Both the position numbers and the translations under genes were made by a program. DNA of 7,815 nucleotides from Hungatella sp. UBA3402 (GTDB lineage Bacteria; Bacillota; Clostridia; Lachnospirales; Lachnospiraceae): the NCBI GenBank assembly GCA_002358555.1, contig DEPC01000185.1, forward strand, positions 1-7,815, written 5' to 3'. The notes beneath the pieces are model-generated. The model saw only the letters and a program-made list of their open reading frames with translations. It was not told where the DNA came from and did no database searches. Shown piece by piece: positions 1 through 6,577 of the stretch (position 1 is the first letter of the stretch; every line of letters begins with the position of its first letter).

Positions 1-35
1 AAATCATCCAAATAGATGATTTTGCAACACCCTCG
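1..35 (-). repeat. Truncated copy of hairpin intergenic repeat
   Basis: A perfect 8-base inverted repeat (AAATCATC at 1-8, GATGATTT at 15-22, 6-base loop) is followed by a conserved arm to 35. Bases 15-35 match 6672-6692 at 19 of 21 positions in the same orientation. In the full copy this arm pairs with a partner sequence; here the partner would lie to the left of the window, so the element is cut by the window edge. It begins about 59 bases past the stop codon of the last gene of the minus-strand operon, so it would be transcribed as the operon's 3' end. It may help end or stabilise that transcript, but no U-run can be seen inside the window. Bases 36-93 hold nothing else that I recognise. 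Confidence 0.6.
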
Positions 36-93
36 TTTTTTATTATGTTTTATGATAATTATTATACAGATAGTGAAACTGACAAATTATTAC

Positions 94-810
94 TCAACTC
101 AAGTTCTCATCTATCAATATTCCCCAAACTTCAAATTGAGTTAACGCAGGAAATAGTGGATGAGCATCTGACAGCTTTAAATTTTTTAATATAAGCCAAC
201 TGATTTTTTTCTTTTCAATCATAAATGTTTGTGGTTCTATTGTTCTTTCAAGATTCCGCCTTTCATATGTTCTGTCTGAAAATTCTATCTCTATTGTACT
301 CCAATAATTGTCATGTGGAAAATCCGATCTTAAAGTTATTCGAAACTCATCAATATAAACATCTTTGCCAAATAATAATTTCCATTCTGCATCGTCACGC
401 TTATTTGTTCCCCAACTCTGATAAGGAAATTTACCATGAGATATATTTGCCCAGACACCATCAATTGCATTTCTGGGTGCAAAAGTTTCATCTATCTGCA
501 AATCTGTGTTTGTTTCTGTATGCGGGAAAAATCCCTTTCTCACAAATCCATCATAAGGATTTAAAGCTAAATTTCTTCGTATTCCTAACTCACTTTCATA
601 TAAAAAACGAGCTGCTATTACATGACAATTTCTTGAAAATGCCTTTGGTGTTAACACCTTTCTTTTTTCACCAAATGGTATTTCAAAATAAATGCTTTTT
701 TCTGAAACAAATATAACTGTCGGTCTAAGCGCATCATCAAATTGAATTTCGCAATAACACTGTGCTTCGCTTACCTCTAAACTGATTACATCGTCTTTAT
801 TTTTTAATAA
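94..810 (-). CDS. Discoidin-like (F5/8 type C-like) carbohydrate-binding protein, 5'-truncated
   Basis: An open frame of 238 residues with no ATG, GTG or TTG in its first 51 codons. The first possible start is a GTG at 657 (187 residues), but it lies inside conserved sequence just after IPFGEKRK and has no properly spaced ribosome binding site. From memory, the protein belongs to a Firmicutes family with a galactose-binding-like beta-sandwich. Recognisable blocks are FDDALRP (24-30), RNLALNPYD, APRNAIDGVWAN, SHGKFPYQSWG, RSDFPHDNYW and the C-terminal FPALTQFEVWG. The C-terminus looks complete; by recollection about 20 or more N-terminal residues are missing. There is no signal peptide or membrane segment, so any product would be cytoplasmic. 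It is last in the operon, directly behind the GH88 remnant, whose TAA at 811-813 is in the same frame. It is probably a 5'-truncated pseudogene; otherwise it is a short protein from GTG 657. The role of the family is not known to me. Confidence 0.6.
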   Translation of the reverse strand, partial: LLKNKDDVISLEVSEAQCYCEIQFDDALRPTVIFVSEKSIYFEIPFGEKRKVLTPKAFSRNCHVIAARFLYESELGIRRNLALNPYDGFVRKGFFPHTETNTDLQIDETFAPRNAIDGVWANISHGKFPYQSWGTNKRDDAEWKLLFGKDVYIDEFRITLRSDFPHDNYWSTIEIEFSDRTYERRNLERTIEPQTFMIEKKKISWLILKNLKLSDAHPLFPALTQFEVWGILIDENLS

Positions 811-1474
811 TTACCACAGCAAAATATGTTTTCCTCTCAAACGTATAACTGCTTCTGTCAAAAAGTAATCTCCATAAATAATCGGAACATTTGCATTTTC
901 TTTACTATGATAAAGAACAGTTCCTCCTGTAACAATACCATCTTCCTCAAAGTTCCAATTACAGAACTTACTTTCACAGGCTTGCAAAATTTTGACTGCT
1001 GTTTTATTATATAATTCCTTTTCATATTCATTCACATGTTCTGCTAATTCAAGCAATCCTGCTACAATCGCCATTCCTGCAGTTGAATCAAATTTTGCAA
1101 AATGCTCTGGAGAACGAAAATCTACTACTGGCAGCCAGTCATTCAATGACAGATTAGCAATACAATAGTGGGCAGAACGTTTTGAAGCATCCAAAAACTT
1201 TTTTTCTCCCGTATATCGATAGCTTAAAGCAAATCCATATAATGCCCATGCCTGGCCTCTGCTCCAGGATGAACCAGAAGCAAATCCCTGCCCAAAAACC
1301 GTTGGTCCACATATAAATGCCTTCCCCAGTATCAATATCCCTATATTTTCCATCTTTGGATATATAAGGTATTATATGATCCAACCTTACAGCTTCTTGT
1401 TTTACTTTGGTTTTTAGCTTATCAAATATGCAGCTCAGCCAATTTGAATCTTCCATTTTCAAAGATTCATCCAT
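811..1474 (-). pseudogene. GH88 unsaturated glucuronyl hydrolase, internal deletion plus frameshift
   Basis: Intact members remove unsaturated glucuronic or galacturonic acid from the non-reducing end of oligosaccharides left by polysaccharide lyases. The ATG at 1474 follows GAGGAT by 6 bases and lies 10 bases past the GH2 stop codon. The first 63 codons are family-like and end in MWTNGFWAG (1311-1286). The frame then changes: from 1293 another frame reads GQGFASGSSWSRGQAWALYG and continues for 160 family-like codons to GDYFLTEAVIRLRGKHILLW and TAA at 811. About 223 residues remain, against roughly 375-400 in intact members, so some 150-160 codons are gone. The missing part should carry both catalytic aspartates known from Bacillus UGL (Asp88 and Asp149). 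Translation from the ATG would give 106 residues with a scrambled end. The gene is almost certainly inactive. The rest of the coding sequence shows no extra stop codons, so the damage looks recent. Confidence 0.87.
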
Positions 1475-1484
1475 CTGTAAATCC

Positions 1485-3719
1485 TCACTCTTTTCCCTTT
1501 GCTATTTGAATTAACTTCCCATTTAATTCTCTGCACTGTTCATCCGTAACTTCTTTTTTCATGTAACTCAAGATACGCTCCAGAGGCATCATTCCCTGTC
1601 GTTCCCTCATCTGCTTTGCTAACTGCGCCGAAAATTCTTCTATTACCGCCATTGCCTGCTTGCTTTCCAAAAGGTCTTTGCAGGATTCCCTGATAGAAAA
1701 CATGCCCTTGGGAAACATCCTTTCCTCTTCAACTACATCGGTAAACCAGTTTTTTACATTTAAACCCGGATTGGAATCAACATAAACATAAGAGAGTTCT
1801 TTTTCCGTTACCCCACAGAACATAGCCTCGTCCTCCCATTCCCTGCTTACTGCTTTTACCCTGTTTTCTCCCTGCCCAAGAGCAATCTTATGAAAATGAA
1901 AAACTCCAGACTCCGAAAAACCTTTATAGCAATTTTGGTTTACATATAAATCCACTTCTTTTTGATTGGAATATACGGTAATGCATATTTCGGGCTGTTC
2001 CCGCTTAACGAACCGACTCTGGGCTATTTTTACAAATGGTTTCGATGACCACTGAGCCATATAATAATAGTATGCGTCCTTCTTAATTTTTCTGTCAAAT
2101 GTAATGAGTCCTTTGCCGTTTTTATGCTTCAAACCGCCCTCATCCCGAATCTCGCTGCTGAAATCATACAAATTCCACACATAAGTCCCCCATATGTATG
2201 GCTTGCTTTTAAACATGGGATAAATGGTTTCATGGTACAAAGCCTGAAATTCTTCGGAATAGTCTTTTACCTTCGGATCCTGGGAGTGAAATGCCAGATT
2301 ACAGTCCACTCCATATTCTGTTATCCCCAGTGGTATATGGGGATTATCCTCATGAAACTTCTCCACGAAAGTTTCGCTATCTTTCATCTCTCCATAATAC
2401 CAGCCGAAATAAATATTATATCCTACTGCTTCTGTAAATGTATTTAGCATACTGTCATTTTTTACACAAAACAGATTTGCACAAGAACTGATTCGTGAAG
2501 GGTCCAGCTGTTTTGCCAAATCTGCAAGACGTTTCACTTTCTCATACATTCCCTGATTTTCTCCAAACATAGCAATTTCATTTTGAATTCCCCAAAAGCA
2601 AATAGACGGATGATGGATATTTTGCAAAATCAGTTCTTTCAGCTGACTGCACGCATTTTCCAACAAAGCCTCGTTTTCCGTCATCTTAAGCATGGGAATC
2701 TCTGCCCAGACAATCAGTCCATATTTATCACACAAACAATACATTTCCTGTGGATGCTGATAGTGGGAAAGCCTGACGCTATTGGCTCCGATTTCCAAAA
2801 TATCACAGATATCCTGATTCCAATGCTCCTGTTTTGTTGCGTTAAATACACCATCATAATCTTGATGTTTTGCAACTCCATTGATTTTGATATTTTCCCC
2901 ATTCAGAAAGAACCCTTTTTCTCCATCTATGGAAATACTCCGAAATCCCAAGGTTATATGTGTACTGTCCACTTGTCTTCCTTCTATTTTAAGTTCCGCA
3001 TGGAGGCAATATAAGGCTCCTTTTTTTAGTCCGTTCCACAAAACAGGATTTGGAATTTCTATACGGCAGACATTCTCCCCCCATTCTGTTTTGCAGGCAG
3101 CTATCTCCTGATTTGGCGATAGTACCTGATAGTCTATCTGAATATTTTTTCTTTCGGCATTGTACAAATGAGGTTCAATGAAAATCTCTCCAGTTCCATT
3201 TTCTAGAACTTTTGTACGCACAATTAACCCATTTGTCCCATAATAGCTTCGGTCAAAACATACATTTTCTGTAATTATCAGGTTTATTCCCCGATACAGT
3301 CCGCCGAATACCGTAAAGTCTCCTGTAAGCGGAGAAATCTCCTCCCAGGAACAGTTATCCAAAAAAATATCCAGTTCATTCTCTTCTCCCTGTCTGCAAT
3401 ATTGTGTGATAGGAAATGTAAAAGCAGAATACCCGCCTTTATGTTCCCCTACATAGTACTTATTGACAAACACCTTGCACCATCGGTCTGCTGCCTGGAA
3501 ATTGAGGAAGACCTGATTTCCCTCTTTATAATCTATCATCACTTTTTTTCGATATACTACCGTTCCTTTATAGGGTTCCTCCTCCGAATACCATGTATGG
3601 GGCAAATCGACTTGCTCAAATACTGCCTTATCAAAAGAAATATCTTCCATACTGCATAGTTTGTCTATATCTGTTTGGTAGAGTTTCTGAAACTCCCAGC
3701 CTGAATTGATATAATCCAT
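1485..3719 (-). CDS. Glycoside hydrolase family 2 enzyme (beta-galactosidase/beta-glucuronidase type)
   Basis: A retaining exo-beta-glycosidase of 744 residues, cytoplasmic because no signal peptide is present. Domains in order: an N-terminal sugar-binding jelly roll (about 1-150, with DLPHTWY and GGLYRGI), an immunoglobulin-like domain (about 155-260), a TIM barrel (about 265-560), and a further beta-domain (about 570-650). The acid/base is Glu381 in WGIQNE and the nucleophile is Glu468 in GITEYG. Residues 534-536 read NGK before GLITFDRK, matching the N-x-K carboxylate-binding motif of beta-glucuronidases, but some related galactosidases also have N-x-K here, so the substrate stays open. 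The pairing with GH88 and a GPH transporter leans toward a glucuronide. The last 85 residues (about 660-744) form a predicted helical tail resembling tails I recall on other Lachnospiraceae glycosidases. The ATG follows AAGGAG by 9 bases and lies 3 bases past the transporter stop codon, so translation is probably coupled. The gene is intact. Confidence 0.92.
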   Translation of the reverse strand: MDYINSGWEFQKLYQTDIDKLCSMEDISFDKAVFEQVDLPHTWYSEEEPYKGTVVYRKKVMIDYKEGNQVFLNFQAADRWCKVFVNKYYVGEHKGGYSAFTFPITQYCRQGEENELDIFLDNCSWEEISPLTGDFTVFGGLYRGINLIITENVCFDRSYYGTNGLIVRTKVLENGTGEIFIEPHLYNAERKNIQIDYQVLSPNQEIAACKTEWGENVCRIEIPNPVLWNGLKKGALYCLHAELKIEGRQVDSTHITLGFRSISIDGEKGFFLNGENIKINGVAKHQDYDGVFNATKQEHWNQDICDILEIGANSVRLSHYQHPQEMYCLCDKYGLIVWAEIPMLKMTENEALLENACSQLKELILQNIHHPSICFWGIQNEIAMFGENQGMYEKVKRLADLAKQLDPSRISSCANLFCVKNDSMLNTFTEAVGYNIYFGWYYGEMKDSETFVEKFHEDNPHIPLGITEYGVDCNLAFHSQDPKVKDYSEEFQALYHETIYPMFKSKPYIWGTYVWNLYDFSSEIRDEGGLKHKNGKGLITFDRKIKKDAYYYYMAQWSSKPFVKIAQSRFVKREQPEICITVYSNQKEVDLYVNQNCYKGFSESGVFHFHKIALGQGENRVKAVSREWEDEAMFCGVTEKELSYVYVDSNPGLNVKNWFTDVVEEERMFPKGMFSIRESCKDLLESKQAMAVIEEFSAQLAKQMRERQGMMPLERILSYMKKEVTDEQCRELNGKLIQIAKGKE

Positions 3720-3722
3720 TTG

Positions 3723-5231
3723 TCATTTCTCCTTTTGTCCTTCATGTCTTAACTGTTCCATCTTCTCCCTCACTTGTTCCATTCTCTGAGGTGTCAATTC
3801 ATAGTACTTCATGGCAACGGTATTGCACAATGCTCCCAGCACGGAAGTTCCGTAATAGAAAAACAATCCGAATACAAAAAGGGCCGTTGTGCTGGGTGTA
3901 TCTACATCAGGAAGTTTATCTGTAAATCCAATACAAGCAAAGGCAATCCCCACTAAAGACGGAGCTGCCGCAGAAATCAGCTTATCAATAAATGTATATA
4001 CGGTAGCTACCATGCCTGGCATATACTTTCCACTACGGCTGGCTTCATAATCATTAATATCTGCAATCATCGGCGGAATAGCAGAAGAGCAGATCATCTG
4101 AGAACCTTCTCCCAGAATAGATAATAAAAACAATGCCACCGTAAAGAACGTAAAACCTGTAAATTCCTGCCCATATCCATTTACATATCCTGGCAGATTG
4201 AGAGTTTTTGGATCTGCAATCACAAACAATGCCATGATAATGGTATTAAAAATTACCACTCCCCAGCTCCCTATCTGCATTGCTTTCTTTAAACCCAGCT
4301 TTCCTCCGATAGCTCCTACTCCAAGAGTCATCATCACTAGGCCTAAAATGGTTGTGTAAAGAGACCAGCCGCCATTAAGTTGAAAATTTCCAATAATAAT
4401 ACCAAAAACTACAACGCTGACTGCACTGATTCTGCAGCTGGAAGCCAGTTTATCTGTGGCCGCCGACACAATTAGCATCTGTAACGGTTTATTGGTTTTC
4501 AATACTCTTATGTAGTCTTTAAATTTTATAACCTGCTTTTCTTTCGTAATCACAGTAAATGCAGGAATGTCCTTTGGTGCAATGGAAATGAAAGCAACTG
4601 CAATACAAATACTGGCAGCTATAGCTGTTAAGAACCACATATCCTCAAATACTCCAATAGATGACATTTTTCCATACTTTACCACCAAACTTGCCACATA
4701 AATCTGAACCAAGGAACGAGAGATCCGCACTAAAATTGTTCCGACAACACTTAAAAATGGACGTTGTTTAGGATCGTTGGTCAGACATACATTACCAGTA
4801 TGCATACTTACATTGAGGAACGTATAGCCAATATAGAACAACAATGCAAATATGGTAAAAAAGATACCTCTTGCCACTCCACCTTCCGGCAGATGATGGG
4901 TGACACGAAACATGAAAAAACTGTTGATAAAAAGCAAAACGCCACCTATGGTCATACAGATTCTTGTCTTTCCAGCCCGATATCCAAATTTATCAACTAC
5001 AAATCCCACCATTGGGTCTGTTACTCCATCCCACAATCTCATAATGGTCGAAAAACTGGAAGCAAAAATAACAGCCATGCCTACAAAACCATTTAAATAG
5101 TAAGACATATACATAGTCAATCCCATATACAGGTTTACTGCCAGATTTACCCCAGAAAATCCAACAATCCTCCACGGCTCTACTCGGTGTATCCCTTTCT
5201 CCATAACATATTTTTGCCCAATCTCTTTCAT
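3723..5231 (-). CDS. GPH-family (glycoside-pentoside-hexuronide) sugar:cation symporter
   Basis: A 502-residue polytopic membrane protein of the MFS superfamily with about 12 predicted membrane segments, importing a glycoside with a cation. Family signs are the loop DGVTDPMVGFVVDKFG (68-83) followed by RAGKTR, and the later cytoplasmic block MIADINDYEASRSGKYMPG (388-406). A cytoplasmic, charged, helical tail runs from about 475 to the end. The E. coli glucuronide carrier UidB (GusB) and the melibiose carrier MelB belong to the same family, so sequence alone does not fix the substrate. The open frame could start one codon earlier at GTG 5234, but AGGA sits 6 bases before ATG 5231 and only 3 before the GTG, so I prefer the ATG. 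It is the first gene of the operon and diverges from the AraC regulator. The gene is intact; the length of about 500 residues is slightly above the family norm because of the tail. Confidence 0.93.
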   Translation of the reverse strand: MKEIGQKYVMEKGIHRVEPWRIVGFSGVNLAVNLYMGLTMYMSYYLNGFVGMAVIFASSFSTIMRLWDGVTDPMVGFVVDKFGYRAGKTRICMTIGGVLLFINSFFMFRVTHHLPEGGVARGIFFTIFALLFYIGYTFLNVSMHTGNVCLTNDPKQRPFLSVVGTILVRISRSLVQIYVASLVVKYGKMSSIGVFEDMWFLTAIAASICIAVAFISIAPKDIPAFTVITKEKQVIKFKDYIRVLKTNKPLQMLIVSAATDKLASSCRISAVSVVVFGIIIGNFQLNGGWSLYTTILGLVMMTLGVGAIGGKLGLKKAMQIGSWGVVIFNTIIMALFVIADPKTLNLPGYVNGYGQEFTGFTFFTVALFLLSILGEGSQMICSSAIPPMIADINDYEASRSGKYMPGMVATVYTFIDKLISAAAPSLVGIAFACIGFTDKLPDVDTPSTTALFVFGLFFYYGTSVLGALCNTVAMKYYELTPQRMEQVREKMEQLRHEGQKEK

Positions 5232-5235
5232 CACT

Positions 5236-5243
5236 TTTCCTCG
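5236..5243 (-). promoter_or_regulatory. Ribosome binding site of the GPH transporter gene
   Basis: Read on the minus strand, GCGAGGAA precedes AAGTGATG. The AGGA core lies 6 bases from the ATG at 5231 and 3 bases from the overlapping in-frame GTG at 5234, which favours the ATG as start. Confidence 0.6.
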
Positions 5244-5259
5244 CTTTTATGTAATTTTT

Positions 5260-5273
5260 ACAATTCGAATTGT
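5260..5273. promoter_or_regulatory. Perfect 14-base palindrome in the transporter leader (possible operator)
   Basis: ACAATTCGAATTGT is a perfect palindrome, flanked outside by TTTTT on the left and GTAAAAA on the right. It lies about 20-33 bases downstream of the start point predicted from the minus-strand promoter and some 29 bases before the transporter ATG, a position suited to a repressor. It does not fit the catabolite-repression cre consensus. It is unlike the direct-repeat sites usual for AraC proteins, so a second regulator may bind here. In RNA it could also form a short, weak hairpin. Confidence 0.45.
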
Positions 5274-5304
5274 TTGTAAAAATAGTAGCATATTTCCTTA
5301 TTAT
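5274..5304 (+). promoter_or_regulatory. Possible promoter of the AraC regulator gene
   Basis: TTGTAA (5274-5279) and TATTAT (5299-5304) are spaced 19 bases apart, slightly longer than ideal. The -10 region overlaps the operon promoter on the other strand, so the two promoters may compete. Other -10 candidates (TATGAT 5304-5309, TAGAAT 5309-5314) have no good -35, so this is a weak call. Confidence 0.25.
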
Positions 5305-5328
5305 ATGATAGAATAAAATCACAATAAA
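5300..5328 (-). promoter_or_regulatory. Predicted sigma-A promoter of the glycoside operon
   Basis: On the minus strand a consensus -10 TATAAT (5305-5300) lies 17 bases from a weak -35, TTTATT (5328-5323). A weak -35 with a perfect -10 is common in activator-dependent promoters. Transcription would start near 5293, giving a leader of about 60 bases before the transporter ATG. The -35 is overlapped by the proximal half of the direct-repeat pair at 5318-5344. Confidence 0.55.
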
Positions 5329-5344
5329 TAGAAATTTATCACAA
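5318..5344. promoter_or_regulatory. Direct-repeat operator, probable AraC regulator site
   Basis: ATCACAA occurs at 5318-5324 and again at 5338-5344 (minus strand: TTGTGAT, 13 bases, TTGTGAT). The 20-base period is about two helical turns, the usual spacing for tandem half-sites of AraC-family activators. The proximal repeat overlaps the -35 of the operon promoter, as expected for activation by direct contact with RNA polymerase. The distal repeat touches the regulator's own ribosome binding site region, which would fit autoregulation. The assignment is inferred from geometry and position only. Confidence 0.5.
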
Positions 5345-5356
5345 AAGGAGAGTTTT

Positions 5357-6559
5357 ATGGTATCCCAATCCTTTCAAATCGCTCAAGAATTAATCCATGA
5401 CATTTGTTACCTATCAGTTCAGTACCTAGATACTGACGAGGTTATACAGTCTTTCAGTAAAACCTATATGCTGCATACCATACAGAGTTTTCTGAATCCC
5501 ACTACCATAAAGCGGTTTTGCTTGACATTAACTGCTGATAAACTATACTATATTATTGACCAATTTGATATCCACTTTATTTTGTTTCTTATAGATGAAA
5601 CTCCTCTTGTAGCAGGCCCTTTCTGTCCTCTGATTATGACGAAACAGGACTGTATTAAATATATCAACCATCATCAGCTTTCCCCATGTTCTTCTAATGA
5701 CCTGTTATTATACCGAAGCCAGTTTCCTGTTATCAGCGAAGAAAATGCAATACATATCATTCGCTCTCTTCTTCATACCCTGCAACCCTCCTCCAAAGAC
5801 AGGGAGATAGAATATACTAATTTATCGAATAAACCAATTTTACCGGAAAAGCAGGAATATGACCTTTCCTTTCGGAAAAATTACTCAGAATTAATTCAAG
5901 AACGTTATCAACTGGAACAACGTTTTATGAAAGATATTGAAAATGGAAATTTTCATGCTGCAATTTTAAATTTAAGAAATATGCAGAGAGATGTTGCCTT
6001 TTTAAAAGAGCTTGGAACTACCTTAGAAAATGAACGGATTGGAGCTGCTATTGTACGTACAATGGTGAGAATTTCGGCAATGCGTGCCGGACTCCCAGCT
6101 GCTGTCATAGATTTAGTATCCACCCAAAATACAATCTCGACCCAAAACGCCAAATCTGTTGAGGAAATTTTTAGAGAAAAAGAAAAAATGGTTAATACTT
6201 TCTGCAAGGAAATCCTTTCCCACAAAAACCATCAATATAGTAACCTTGTATTAAATGCAATGCATTATATTGAACATAATTATTCACAAAATTTAACCGT
6301 GAAACAATTAGCAGATGAACTTAACATCAGCATCAACCGTCTTATCACTGTCTTTCAGACAGAGATAGGAAGAACTCCAGGCAATTATATTCAAAATGTA
6401 CGTTTAACACAAGCCTCCCGCCTTCTGTCGAATACAGATTTAAGTGTTCAAAATATAAGTACCATGGTTGGCATTCCTGACGCAAACTATTTTATAAAAC
6501 TTTTCAAAAGAGAATATTCTATGACTCCCAATCAGTATCGAAAATATTATCGCTTATAA
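5357..6559 (+). CDS. AraC-family transcriptional regulator
   Basis: A 400-residue cytoplasmic regulator. The C-terminal AraC DNA-binding domain (about 297-398) has two helix-turn-helix units: the first around LTVKQLADELNISINRLITV (313-332), the second around 362-385, ending in the family signature FIKLFKREYSMTPNQYRKYY. The N-terminal half (about 1-145) looks like a sensor domain, with IDETPLVAGPF (80-90) like the PAS-type or sugar-sensing regions of other Firmicutes regulators. A middle helical segment (about 175-285), containing NLRNMQRDVAFLKELGTTLE and RISAMRAGLPAAVIDLVS, is a block I recall from many Lachnospiraceae AraC proteins. AAAGGAG lies 6 bases before the ATG. The gene diverges from the transporter operon, so it most likely activates that operon in response to the imported glycoside or a breakdown product. 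The ligand is unknown. The gene is intact. Confidence 0.92.
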   Translation: MVSQSFQIAQELIHDICYLSVQYLDTDEVIQSFSKTYMLHTIQSFLNPTTIKRFCLTLTADKLYYIIDQFDIHFILFLIDETPLVAGPFCPLIMTKQDCIKYINHHQLSPCSSNDLLLYRSQFPVISEENAIHIIRSLLHTLQPSSKDREIEYTNLSNKPILPEKQEYDLSFRKNYSELIQERYQLEQRFMKDIENGNFHAAILNLRNMQRDVAFLKELGTTLENERIGAAIVRTMVRISAMRAGLPAAVIDLVSTQNTISTQNAKSVEEIFREKEKMVNTFCKEILSHKNHQYSNLVLNAMHYIEHNYSQNLTVKQLADELNISINRLITVFQTEIGRTPGNYIQNVRLTQASRLLSNTDLSVQNISTMVGIPDANYFIKLFKREYSMTPNQYRKYYRL

Positions 6560-6577
6560 ATTTTTTAGCAGAGGAGC

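Noticed and set aside
225..716. Plus-strand open frame of 163 residues
   Set aside because: Antisense to the discoidin-like gene, rich in Phe, His and Leu as expected for a shadow frame, with no recognisable domain.
1285..1300. Programmed ribosomal frameshift at the T-run in GGTTTTTGGG inside GH88
   Set aside because: Joining the two frames needs a +1 (or -2) shift, not the usual -1, and the joined protein would still lack some 150 residues including the catalytic aspartates. A deletion explains everything.
811..1353. Separate 180-residue gene starting at ATG 1353
   Set aside because: Its first 20 or so codons overlap the true GH88 N-terminal frame and look random; family-like sequence begins only at GQGFASG (1293). 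It is the 3' part of the broken GH88 gene.
2583..3111. Plus-strand open frames inside the GH2 gene
   Set aside because: Antisense to an intact, well-conserved enzyme gene; no ribosome binding site or family resemblance seen.
5260..5273. Catabolite-control (cre) site
   Set aside because: The palindrome lacks the central features of the cre consensus (TGNAARCGNWWNCA-like).
4993..5322. Minus-strand open frame reaching into the transporter upstream region
   Set aside because: Runs in another frame through the transporter N-terminus and the promoter region; its sequence is not protein-like.
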